Positions 8,683-15,056 of a stretch of DNA of 44,655 nt are shown piece after piece. The position numbers were made by a program, and so were the translations under genes. Location of the stretch: NCBI GenBank assembly GCA_017521825.1, contig JAFXBK010000003.1, positions 1 to 44,655 of the forward strand. Reading direction: 5' to 3'. Every line of letters begins with the position of its first letter. Within the stretch, counting starts at the first letter, position 1. The DNA comes from Oscillospiraceae bacterium (GTDB taxonomy: Bacteria > Bacillota > Clostridia > Oscillospirales > Ruminococcaceae). The notes beneath the pieces were generated by a model, which ran no database searches, had not been told where the DNA came from, and saw nothing but the letters and a program-made list of their open reading frames with translations.

Positions 8683-9171
8683 TTAAAAAGATGCGCTGAT
8701 TGCCTTATCTTTTTCAAGAACTTTTGCGGCGTCGGAAGCGCGTTTTGCGTCAAGCTTTGCGGCAAGCTCCTTATCCTCAACGGCAAGAATCTGAGCACAA
8801 AGCAAAGCGGCATTGGCTCCTCCGTTTATTGCGACAGTTGCTACCGGAATGCCGGTGGGCATCTGAACAGTTGAAAGAAGGGCGTCAATGCCGTCGAGGT
8901 TTGAAGATTTGCAGGGGATTCCGATTACCGGAAGGGTGGTGTTCGCGGCGATTGCGCCGGCAAGGTGCGCGGCCATTCCCGCGGCCGCAATAATTGCGCC
9001 AAAGCCGTTTTCTCTTGCGTTTACCGCAAAATCGCGCGCTTCAACAGGGGTTCTGTGGGCGGAGTAAACATGCACTTCGAAAGGAATTTCGAGCGCTTTA
9101 AGGGTATCGGTAGCTTTGGTAACGATCGGAAGATCGCTGTCGCTTCCCATGATGATTCCTACTTTTCTCAT
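8683..9171 (-). CDS. purE: N5-carboxyaminoimidazole ribonucleotide mutase
   Basis: Rearranges N5-CAIR to CAIR. The 162-residue protein shows PurE class I marks: KVGIIMGSDSDLP at the start, the substrate loop VYSAHRTPVEARDF, IIAAAGMAAHLAGAIAA, and PVIGIPCKSSNLDGIDALLS. The start chosen is the ATG at 9171, seven bases after AAAGGAG; the TTG at 9177 lies almost on the ribosome site. Being first in the operon, it directly follows the ZTP riboswitch and terminator. No purK is seen in the visible part of the operon, so N5-CAIR or carboxylation must be provided from elsewhere. Confidence 0.95.
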   Translation of the reverse strand: MRKVGIIMGSDSDLPIVTKATDTLKALEIPFEVHVYSAHRTPVEARDFAVNARENGFGAIIAAAGMAAHLAGAIAANTTLPVIGIPCKSSNLDGIDALLSTVQMPTGIPVATVAINGGANAALLCAQILAVEDKELAAKLDAKRASDAAKVLEKDKAISASF

Positions 9172-9188
9172 ATTCAATCTCCTTTACA

Positions 9189-9240
9189 AAATAAAAATGG
9201 ACACACTTACTCCTTGCGTTAAAAAGGAGTAAATGTGCCC
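9189..9240 (-). terminator. Intrinsic terminator forming the expression platform of the ZTP riboswitch
   Basis: Read on the minus strand, GGGCACATTTACTCCTT and AAGGAGTAAGTGTGTCC form a long stem (9199-9240) with a short loop, followed by a T-rich tract (9189-9198). The 5' arm begins with the GGGCA that is also the conserved 3' element of the aptamer, so ligand binding and termination exclude each other. This predicts read-through when ZTP/ZMP is bound. Confidence 0.88.
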
Positions 9241-9336
9241 AGACGGTCGGCTGAAATAAAAAAGGGGAAGCCGTTCCCCCAATTCATTCTTTGCTCCACC
9301 GTGGTGCTCCACTTTGTCCGTCAGTTGCAAAGAATG
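9236..9336 (-). ncRNA. ZTP (pfl) riboswitch aptamer upstream of purE
   Basis: On the minus strand, CATTCTTTG (9336-9328) pairs perfectly with CAAAGAATG (9293-9285) as the outer stem. Inside it are AACTGACGG, a small hairpin GTGG-AGCA-CCAC, and GGTGGAGCA, matching the pfl consensus. After a linker containing another hairpin comes CCGTCTGGGCA (9246-9236), the highly conserved 3' element; its CCGTC can pair with GACGG of the aptamer as the known pseudoknot, a covariant of the usual GGCGG/CCGCC. ZTP riboswitches sense ZMP/ZTP and switch on purine and one-carbon genes, which fits all genes downstream. Confidence 0.93.
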
Positions 9337-9355
9337 TGTATTCACTTATATAATA

Positions 9356-9384
9356 AATTTAACATTAATAGGGGGAAATGTCAA
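9356..9384 (-). promoter_or_regulatory. Probable promoter of the purine operon
   Basis: On the minus strand a perfect TTGACA (9384-9379) is followed after 17 bases by TAAATT (9361-9356), a 4/6 match to the -10 box. It lies about 20 bases before the ZTP aptamer, so the transcript would include the whole riboswitch. Confidence 0.65.
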
Positions 9385-9395
9385 GAATAAAAAAG

Positions 9396-9417
9396 AGCCG
9401 TAATCGGCTTATTTTTT
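9396..9417. terminator. Short bidirectional terminator-like hairpin between divergent promoters
   Basis: AGCCG-TAAT-CGGCT has a T-rich tail on both strands (ATTTTTT on plus, CTTTTTT on minus). It lies between the purine promoter and the M42 peptidase promoter, where no upstream gene needs it. The stem is only five base pairs, so its activity is uncertain. It may insulate the two promoters or be left from a lost gene. Confidence 0.4.
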
Positions 9418-9490
9418 GGTTATTTAGTACATTCTGAAAGCTTTCCGCAAGGGATAAAAACCCTTGCAGGATTTGCTTCATTTTTTACGC

Positions 9491-9518
9491 TTGAAACTTC
9501 GGCGAAGAGTGCTATAAT
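9491..9518 (+). promoter_or_regulatory. Promoter of the M42 peptidase gene
   Basis: TTGAAA (9491-9496), a 16-base spacer and a perfect TATAAT (9513-9518) lie about 55 bases before the start codon. Confidence 0.75.
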
Positions 9519-9573
9519 TGTTTTATTATGGCGCAAAAGTTTTCGCGCCGGAACAAAAAGCGAGGTGCCTTCA

Positions 9574-10614
9574 ATGAAATTTGACGTTGACGCAAAATTT
9601 ATTATCGATTGTTTTAAAGATATCGTAAACACTCCGAGCCCTGTTGGCTATTACGTAAAAATGAACCCCCTTCTCGAAGAATATGCCGCAAAATTCGGTC
9701 AGAAGGTTACTTATGACAACAAAAGCACCGCATATATCACCCTTGAGGGCGAGGATAATTCCAAAACCGTTCTGGTTGGCGCACATCCGGATACCCTCGG
9801 AATGGTTGTACGTACCATCGATGCAAACGGAATGATCCGCGTTCGCCAGCTTGGCGGAGTTAACTACAGCAGCTATGAGGGCGAAACCGTTACCATCCAC
9901 ACCCGCGACGGAAGGGAATATACCGGACTTATGACCTGCCAGAGCCATTCCGTTCACGTTTTCGATGACGCAAGAACTCTTCCCAGGGACGAAAACACCA
10001 TGATGGTTATCCTTGACGAAAAAATTTCCTCCAGGGAAGACGTAAAAGCCCTTGGAATCCGCCATGGAGATTTTATTTCCGTTGAACCCCGCTGCCAGGT
10101 AACCGAAAACGGATACATCAAATCCCGCTTTATCGACGATAAAGGCGCCATCGCCTGCGTTTTCGCAATGCTCAAATATCTTACCGAAAACAACCTTAAA
10201 CCGAAGTACAGAACGATTCTTGCTTTCCCTTATTCCGAAGAAATCGGAATGGGAGGTACCTATGTTCCGCCGGAAGTTTCCGAATATGTAGCAATAGATA
10301 TCGGCCTTATCGGCCCGGATTATGACGGCAACGAATATTCCGTTTCCATCTGCGGAAAAGATGCCGCCGCGCCCTATGATTTTGAACTTACCAACCGCCT
10401 TATCGGTTATGCGGAAAAAGCCGGATGTGATTACGAAGTTGACGTTTATTACCATTACGGAACCGACGCAAACGCCGCGGTCCGCGCCGGAAACAACCTT
10501 CGCGCCGCAACTTTCGGAATGGCGGTCTGGTGTAGCCACGGAATGGAAAGAACCCATATTTCCGGTCTTCTTAACACAACAAACCTTCTTCTCGGATATG
10601 TTCTTGGTATCTGA
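9574..10614 (+). CDS. M42-family metallopeptidase (glutamyl aminopeptidase/endoglucanase-type)
   Basis: Predicted cytosolic dizinc aminopeptidase forming large oligomers that trims peptides. The 346-residue protein carries the metal-site pattern of M42: His71 and Asp73 in GAHPDT, the Asp pair in FIDDKGA (188-189), Glu222-Glu223 in SEEIGMGG, Asp242 in AIDIG and a C-terminal His near 327 (RTHISG). The family's inserted PDZ-like domain would be residues about 80-165. Start ATG 9574 has GAGGTG six bases upstream; the GTG at 9565 lies inside that site and was rejected. The gene stands alone with its own promoter and terminator. Substrate preference cannot be read from sequence. Confidence 0.9.
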   Translation: MKFDVDAKFIIDCFKDIVNTPSPVGYYVKMNPLLEEYAAKFGQKVTYDNKSTAYITLEGEDNSKTVLVGAHPDTLGMVVRTIDANGMIRVRQLGGVNYSSYEGETVTIHTRDGREYTGLMTCQSHSVHVFDDARTLPRDENTMMVILDEKISSREDVKALGIRHGDFISVEPRCQVTENGYIKSRFIDDKGAIACVFAMLKYLTENNLKPKYRTILAFPYSEEIGMGGTYVPPEVSEYVAIDIGLIGPDYDGNEYSVSICGKDAAAPYDFELTNRLIGYAEKAGCDYEVDVYYHYGTDANAAVRAGNNLRAATFGMAVWCSHGMERTHISGLLNTTNLLLGYVLGI

Positions 10615-10628
10615 TAAAAAAGCAGAAA

Positions 10629-10671
10629 AATCCCGTGCTCAAAATTTGAGCACGGGATTTTTTTGAGCACG
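10629..10671. terminator. Bidirectional terminator built from inverted GTGCTCA motifs
   Basis: AAATCCCGTGCTCA pairs with TGAGCACGGGATTT (10629-10659), followed by a T run, between the convergent M42 and aldolase genes. The arms contain GTGCTCA and its complement, and a third copy (TGAGCACGGA, 10664-10673) directly follows. On the minus strand this also ends the aldolase transcript. Confidence 0.85.
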
Positions 10672-10675
10672 GAAC

Positions 10676-11320
10676 TTATTTTTTCTGGCCGTAATCCTTA
10701 ACGGTTACGTTTACCATATATTCAACTTTATCCTGGGGAATGGGCTTCGGGGTGCCGATGGATCTTGCCATGTAGTAAATCTGTGCGGACATTTCAAGAA
10801 TGGTGCAGACTTTAAAAGCGGTTTCCATATCTTTGCCGACGGAAACAGCACCGTGGTTTCCGATAAGGCAGGCTGCATCGTTTCCGATGGTTTTGATTAC
10901 GTTTTCGGCCATTTCAATGGAACCGGGAAGGGCATATTCGGTTACGCGAACGGGGTTTGCGCCAAGAGCCTGGGCGGCTTCATCGATAACCGGCGGAATT
11001 TCCTCATGGAGAAGGGCAAAAATCTGGGAATAGATGGGATGGGTGTGGATAACGGCGTTTACGTCCGGGCGGTTTTTCATAATTCCAAGGTGCATCATGT
11101 ATTCAATGGTGGGTCTGCGCTCGCCTTCAATGCGGTTTGCGTCAAGGTCCATAACAACAATGTCGTCCTCGGTAAGGGTGTCGTAAGGCATGCCGGAAGG
11201 GGTAAGGTAAACGTAGCCGGTTTCCGGGTCGCGAACGCTGATGTTGCCCCAGGTTCCTACGGTAAAACCGGAATGGAGCATTCTTTTTCCTGCTTCGATA
11301 AGAAAAGCTTTATAGTTCAT
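10676..11320 (-). CDS. Class II aldolase/adducin family protein (fuculose-phosphate-aldolase-like)
   Basis: Predicted zinc-dependent sugar-phosphate aldolase or epimerase. At 214 residues it is the single-domain size. Visible motifs: TWGNISVRDPETGYVYLTPSG, which binds phosphate, the catalytic Glu in RPTIEYMMHLG, the zinc pair in AVIHTHPIYS, and the third zinc His in CLIGNHGAVSVG. No sugar kinase, isomerase or transporter lies next to it, so substrate (fuculose-, rhamnulose- or ribulose-phosphate) is open. The ATG at 11320 has GGAGG ahead, and a TATAAT-type -10 is at 11353-11358 on the minus strand. Confidence 0.88.
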   Translation of the reverse strand: MNYKAFLIEAGKRMLHSGFTVGTWGNISVRDPETGYVYLTPSGMPYDTLTEDDIVVMDLDANRIEGERRPTIEYMMHLGIMKNRPDVNAVIHTHPIYSQIFALLHEEIPPVIDEAAQALGANPVRVTEYALPGSIEMAENVIKTIGNDAACLIGNHGAVSVGKDMETAFKVCTILEMSAQIYYMARSIGTPKPIPQDKVEYMVNVTVKDYGQKK

Positions 11321-11479
11321 TAAAATTCCTCCAAAAATAAAAATCCATTTTAATTATACAACAGAAAAACCTTTTTGAAAAGCACAAAGTTTCAAGTATT
11401 ATTGATTCTATGTTTACAGAGTTTTTAAATTGTGGCATTATAATATAAGCGTAAGATTTTTAAAAGGGGAGAATGTCGG

Positions 11480-12151
11480 ATGCAAAAAATTCTTATAGCG
11501 GAAGATGATACAGAACTTTGCGAACTTTTTCAGCGTGTTCTTGAAAAAAACGGATATTACGTAAAAGGCGTTTTAAACGGAAAAAAGGCTTTGGAAGCTC
11601 TTGAAAACGATTATTACGACCTCATAATCTCCGATATCATGATGCCGGTTATGGACGGCTACGAACTGGTAAGAACCCTTCGGGAAAGCGGAAACCTTGT
11701 TCCGGTAATGATGATAACCGCAAAGGACGCCTTTGATGATATGCGCCTGGGTTTCCTTTCCGGAACGGACGATTTTATGGTAAAACCGGTTAATATAAAC
11801 GAAATGGTTTTAAGGGTCGGCGCGCTTTTGCGAAGGGCAAAAATGATCAACGAACGCCGCCAGACCATTGGTTCCACCGTTTTGGAATGCGATTCCTTAA
11901 CCGTGACAACCCCTTCGGAAAGCATGGTTTTGCCGCAGAAAGAATTTATGCTTCTTTATAAAATGGCTTCGTTTCCGGGGAAAATTTTTACTCGCCAGCA
12001 GCTTATGGACGAAATCTGGGGATACGAAAACGAAAGCGACACCCATACCGTTGACGTACATATCGGCCGCCTTCGCGAAAGATTCAGAGAAAACGAGGAT
12101 TTTAAAATTGTAACGATCCGAGGGGTCGGATATAAGGTTGTGAAAGCATGA
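11480..12151 (+). CDS. OmpR-family response regulator
   Basis: DNA-binding output of a two-component system. The receiver domain (residues 1-115) has the acidic pair Glu8-Asp9-Asp10, phospho-acceptor Asp52 in IISDIMMPVMDG, Thr80 in MMITAKD and Lys102 in DDFMVKPVN. The C-terminal winged helix (about 128-222) ends GRLRERF...IVTIRGVGYKVVKA, typical of OmpR/PhoB regulators. The 223-residue length is normal. Its stop overlaps the start of the histidine kinase by four bases (ATGA), so the pair is translationally coupled. The upstream ribosome site is GGGGAGAAT. Target genes cannot be told. Confidence 0.95.
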   Translation: MQKILIAEDDTELCELFQRVLEKNGYYVKGVLNGKKALEALENDYYDLIISDIMMPVMDGYELVRTLRESGNLVPVMMITAKDAFDDMRLGFLSGTDDFMVKPVNINEMVLRVGALLRRAKMINERRQTIGSTVLECDSLTVTTPSESMVLPQKEFMLLYKMASFPGKIFTRQQLMDEIWGYENESDTHTVDVHIGRLRERFRENEDFKIVTIRGVGYKVVKA

Positions 12152-13188
12152 AGATAAAGGAAATTGAAGAAACAAGAAAAACCGTCCGCCGCAGCACAAG
12201 GCTTTGGTTCACTCTTGTCGTAATGGCGGGTCTTGCGCTGACATTTGTTGTTTCAACGGTTCTGGCTTTTCTTTTAAGCACCGTTTTCCACACAAGGGAA
12301 CTGACATTTTTGCTTATCTGGTTCATAATTTTCAATTTTATGATAGGCTACACTCTGACCTTTTACCTTGGAAAACTTTTCTTCGGTCCGATTACAAAAC
12401 TCAGCGAAGCCATGCGTAAAGTTTCAGAAGGGAATTTTGATGTCCGGCTTGAAACAAAAAGTCCCTTCGGGGAAATGAAGGAGATGTATTCAAACTTCAA
12501 CCTTATGACCCGGGAACTTGGAGCAACGGAAATTCTTCAGACGGATTTTGTTTCGAACGTTTCACACGAATTCAAAACGTCGATTAACGCAATCGAAGGT
12601 TACGCAACACTTCTTCAATGCAACCCGGATTGCTGTGACGAGGAAAGAATTTACACCGAAAAAATACTTTTCAACACAAAGCGCCTTTCAACCCTTGTGG
12701 GCAATATTCTTTTGCTTTCAAAAGTTGATAACAAGGCTATCCGCTCTAACGTCAAAAAATATCGCCTTGATGAGCAAATCCGCCAATCGGTCCTTGCTTT
12801 TGAAAGGGAATGGGACGAAAAGGAAATCGAGCTTGATATCGACCTTGATGAAATTGAATTCGAGGGCAACGAAAACCTTATGTTCCACGTCTGGAACAAC
12901 CTTATTGCAAACGCGGTAAAATTCAACCCGAAAGAAGGCCTTCTTAAAATCCGGCTTTTTAAAGAAGAAGGAAACGTAATCTGCACCGTTGAGGACAGCG
13001 GCCCCGGAATTCCTGAAGATTCCATAAAACATATTTTTGATAAATTTTATCAAAGCGATTCTTCCCATAAGGAGGAAGGAAACGGGCTTGGTCTTGCCCT
13101 TGTAAAAAATATTCTTACCTTACACGGAGGAGAAGTTTTTGCAAAAAACCGCCCGGAAGGCGGCGCAAAATTTACGGTTATATTATAA
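12148..13188 (+). CDS. Sensor histidine kinase, short-loop (intramembrane-sensing-like)
   Basis: Partner of the preceding regulator. The 346-residue protein has two membrane helices (about 19-46 and 52-78) separated by only a few residues, so no real extracellular sensor exists; such kinases often sense within the membrane or via an accessory protein. A HAMP region follows (about 75-127), then HisKA with phospho-acceptor His140 in FVSNVSHEFKTSINAI, and a catalytic domain with N box (WNNLIANAVKFNP), G1 (VEDSGPGIP), F box and G2 (EGNGLGLALVKN). The usual TP after HEFK is SI here. Candidate signals include cell-wall antibiotics, but nothing next to it (no ABC transporter) supports that. Confidence 0.93.
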   Translation: MKIKEIEETRKTVRRSTRLWFTLVVMAGLALTFVVSTVLAFLLSTVFHTRELTFLLIWFIIFNFMIGYTLTFYLGKLFFGPITKLSEAMRKVSEGNFDVRLETKSPFGEMKEMYSNFNLMTRELGATEILQTDFVSNVSHEFKTSINAIEGYATLLQCNPDCCDEERIYTEKILFNTKRLSTLVGNILLLSKVDNKAIRSNVKKYRLDEQIRQSVLAFEREWDEKEIELDIDLDEIEFEGNENLMFHVWNNLIANAVKFNPKEGLLKIRLFKEEGNVICTVEDSGPGIPEDSIKHIFDKFYQSDSSHKEEGNGLGLALVKNILTLHGGEVFAKNRPEGGAKFTVIL

Positions 13189-13192
13189 AAAA

Positions 13193-13223
13193 CGGCGCAT
13201 CTTTTTGATGCGCCGCGGTTTTT
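13193..13223 (+). terminator. Terminator of the two-component operon
   Basis: GGCGCATC (13194-13201), loop of five T, GATGCGCC (13207-13214), then GCGG and a T run, just after the kinase stop. Confidence 0.8.
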
Positions 13224-13290
13224 GCAAAAAAATAACTCCGCATGGAACCTTTTCCAAGCGAAGTTCATCTATATAAAAGCTCCAACATAG

Positions 13291-13316
13291 CAAAAAGCCG
13301 CTTTATGTAGCGGCTT
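13291..13316 (-). terminator. Terminator of the tRNA-Asp/tRNA-Thr transcript
   Basis: On the minus strand AAGCCGC and GCGGCTT (13295-13316) form a stem followed by TTTTTG, directly after tRNA-Thr. Confidence 0.8.
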
Positions 13317-13318
13317 GA

Positions 13319-13394
13319 TGGAGCTGATAATCAGATTCGAACTGATGACCTCTTCCTTACCAAGGAAGTGCTCTGCCTACTGAGCTACATCAGC
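13319..13394 (-). tRNA. tRNA-Thr (GGT anticodon)
   Basis: 76 bases including encoded CCA. Acceptor arms GCTGATG and TATCAGC pair. The anticodon arm is CTTCC-TTGGTAA-GGAAG, giving GGT (reads ACC/ACU), and the T arm has GTTCGAATC. It is co-transcribed after tRNA-Asp, six bases apart. Confidence 0.95.
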
Positions 13395-13399
13395 AAAAG

Positions 13400-13476
13400 T
13401 GGCGACCCGGAAGGGGCTCGAACCCTCGACCTCTAGCGTGACAGGCTAGCGTTCTAACCAGCTGAACTACCGGGCC
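13400..13476 (-). tRNA. tRNA-Asp (GTC anticodon)
   Basis: 77 bases including encoded CCA. Acceptor GGCCCGG pairs with CCGGGTC; the anticodon arm CTAGC-CTGTCAC-GCTAG gives GTC; the T arm has GGTTCGAGCC. First in a two-tRNA transcript from a consensus promoter. Confidence 0.95.
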
Positions 13477-13505
13477 ACAATGACCTTGTGGGGTCAACGT
13501 TGATT

Positions 13506-13534
13506 ATTATACACGAACAGGACTTAAATGTCAA
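13506..13534 (-). promoter_or_regulatory. Consensus promoter of the tRNA-Asp/Thr unit
   Basis: On the minus strand, perfect TTGACA (13534-13529), a 17-base spacer and perfect TATAAT (13511-13506), about 30 bases before tRNA-Asp. Confidence 0.9.
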
Positions 13535-13572
13535 CACTTTTTTTAAAATTTTTTCAAAAAAATTTAGCGGTC

Positions 13573-13604
13573 AAAAAAACGGCGTAAACATGCGGTTTAC
13601 GCCG
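13573..13604 (-). terminator. Terminator of mtaB
   Basis: On the minus strand CGGCGTAAAC (13604-13595) pairs with GTTTACGCCG (13589-13580) and is followed by seven T. Confidence 0.85.
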
Positions 13605-13610
13605 GATTTT

Positions 13611-14930
13611 TTAATCAAACATTCCCATGGGGTCGTATCCGACCGGCGGATTTTTTATTCTTCCGACGCAAACATCGCCGGAAACGCCGGTTATAACAAC
13701 TTCCTGAACGGTGCAAAGAAGGGATTTTACCGCCGGGATTATAACCGGGGTATAATTCATGGTGTAACCCTGCATCATTCCGTCCTTTATTTCGGATTCG
13801 ATAAGAACGGATTCGGTAAGGCCAACTTGCTGTTCAAGGAATTTTTGGCGAACCGCTTCGGCTCTTTCCGCCATTTTTGCGGCTCTTTCGGTTTTAACGG
13901 AATTGGGGATCTGGTCGGGCATTTCCGCGGAGTCGGTTCCGGTTCTTCTGGAATAGGGGAAAACGTGAACCTTGGCAAAGCCCATTTCCTCAATAAAGCG
14001 GCAGGATTCCTCAAAATCCTCGTCCGTTTCGCCGGGAAAACCTACGATAACGTCCGTGGTAAGTCCGCCGTTGGGGAAAAACTCCCGGATGTTTTTGACA
14101 ACTTCCCGGTACATATCGGTGTTATATCTTCTTCTCATGCGGTTAAGGGTTCTGTCGCATCCGCTCTGGAGCGAAAGATGGAACTGGGGGCAGAAGTTCG
14201 GAAGCTTTGCAAGGCGCTCCACATCATCGCGGGAAAGAAGTTCCGGTTCAAGGGAGCTCAGGCGAACCCTTGGCATAATTTCGCAGGAAAGTTCCACCGC
14301 GTTGATAAGGGAAAGACCAAGATCTCTTCCGTAAAACGGAAGGTTGATTCCGGCGAGAACAACCTCGTTGTAACCGTGGGAAAGAAGGCTTTCCAGCTCG
14401 CGCTCAATATCTTTAAGCGGTTTGGAACGTACGTGACCTCTTGCCTTCGGAATAATGCAGTAGGAACAGCGGTTGTCACAGCCGTCCTGGATTTTTACAA
14501 AAGCTCTGGTGCGGTCAAGCATTCCGCTGGCCTGCATGGGTTCAAATTCCTCGAGTTTTTCGTGGGGAGTTATATGAACAACGCGCTTTCCGTCAAGGGC
14601 ATCAAAAACCGCCGGAAGAACCTGGCTCCGGTCCGCGGAACCGGTTACAACGTCCGCTTCAAGAAGAAGGGAGGCGTCCTCCGGAAAAGCCTGGGGATAA
14701 CATCCGGTAAGGGCAATTACCGCGTTCGGGTTTTTGCGGCGGAAGTGGCGCACCATCTGGCGGGATTTTTTATCGCCTGTTCCGGTAACGGTGCAGGAAT
14801 TTATTACGTAAACGTCCGCGGCGCTTTCGGGTTCAACTATTTCAAAACCGGCTTTGGAAAAAGCCTGTTCCATAATCTGGGTTTCGTATTGGTTGACTTT
14901 ACAGCCAAGGGTATAAAAAGCAGCCTTCAT
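13611..14930 (-). CDS. mtaB: tRNA t6A37 methylthiotransferase
   Basis: Radical SAM enzyme that adds a methylthio group to t6A at position 37 of ANN-decoding tRNAs, giving ms2t6A. The 439-residue protein has the UPF0004 domain with cluster cysteines Cys10 (FYTLGCKVNQYE), Cys46 and Cys77, the radical SAM motif CDNRCSYC at 151-158, and a C-terminal TRAM-like part. The opening TLGCKVNQYE is typical of MtaB rather than MiaB or RimO. The start is the ATG at 14930; the in-frame ATG at 14936 sits directly on the GGAGG site. It has its own promoter and terminator. Neighbouring tRNA-Thr is a likely substrate class. Confidence 0.95.
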   Translation of the reverse strand: MKAAFYTLGCKVNQYETQIMEQAFSKAGFEIVEPESAADVYVINSCTVTGTGDKKSRQMVRHFRRKNPNAVIALTGCYPQAFPEDASLLLEADVVTGSADRSQVLPAVFDALDGKRVVHITPHEKLEEFEPMQASGMLDRTRAFVKIQDGCDNRCSYCIIPKARGHVRSKPLKDIERELESLLSHGYNEVVLAGINLPFYGRDLGLSLINAVELSCEIMPRVRLSSLEPELLSRDDVERLAKLPNFCPQFHLSLQSGCDRTLNRMRRRYNTDMYREVVKNIREFFPNGGLTTDVIVGFPGETDEDFEESCRFIEEMGFAKVHVFPYSRRTGTDSAEMPDQIPNSVKTERAAKMAERAEAVRQKFLEQQVGLTESVLIESEIKDGMMQGYTMNYTPVIIPAVKSLLCTVQEVVITGVSGDVCVGRIKNPPVGYDPMGMFD

Positions 14931-14967
14931 CTTCATCCTCCTTATAAAAAGGTCTGGCTAAAATATT

Positions 14968-14996
14968 ATTATACAATATAAAAAAACCTTTTACAA
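14968..14996 (-). promoter_or_regulatory. Promoter of mtaB
   Basis: On the minus strand TTGTAA (14996-14991), a 17-base spacer and TATAAT (14973-14968). Confidence 0.78.
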
Positions 14997-15003
14997 GAGA
15001 AAG

Positions 15004-15042
15004 AAAAAGGGTGTTCGGCCGAAAAAGCCGAACACCCTTTTT
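15004..15042 (-). terminator. Terminator after the serine-rich surface protein gene
   Basis: AAGGGTGTTCGGC and GCCGAACACCCTT form a strong stem with A/T runs on both sides, between the surface protein stop and the mtaB promoter. It could work in both directions. Confidence 0.85.
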
Positions 15043-15056
15043 AAACTTTAACTCAA

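Noticed and set aside
13488-14981. 497-codon plus-strand frame opposite mtaB
   Set aside because: The minus strand carries all MtaB cysteine motifs; the plus frame has no family likeness and spans a terminator.
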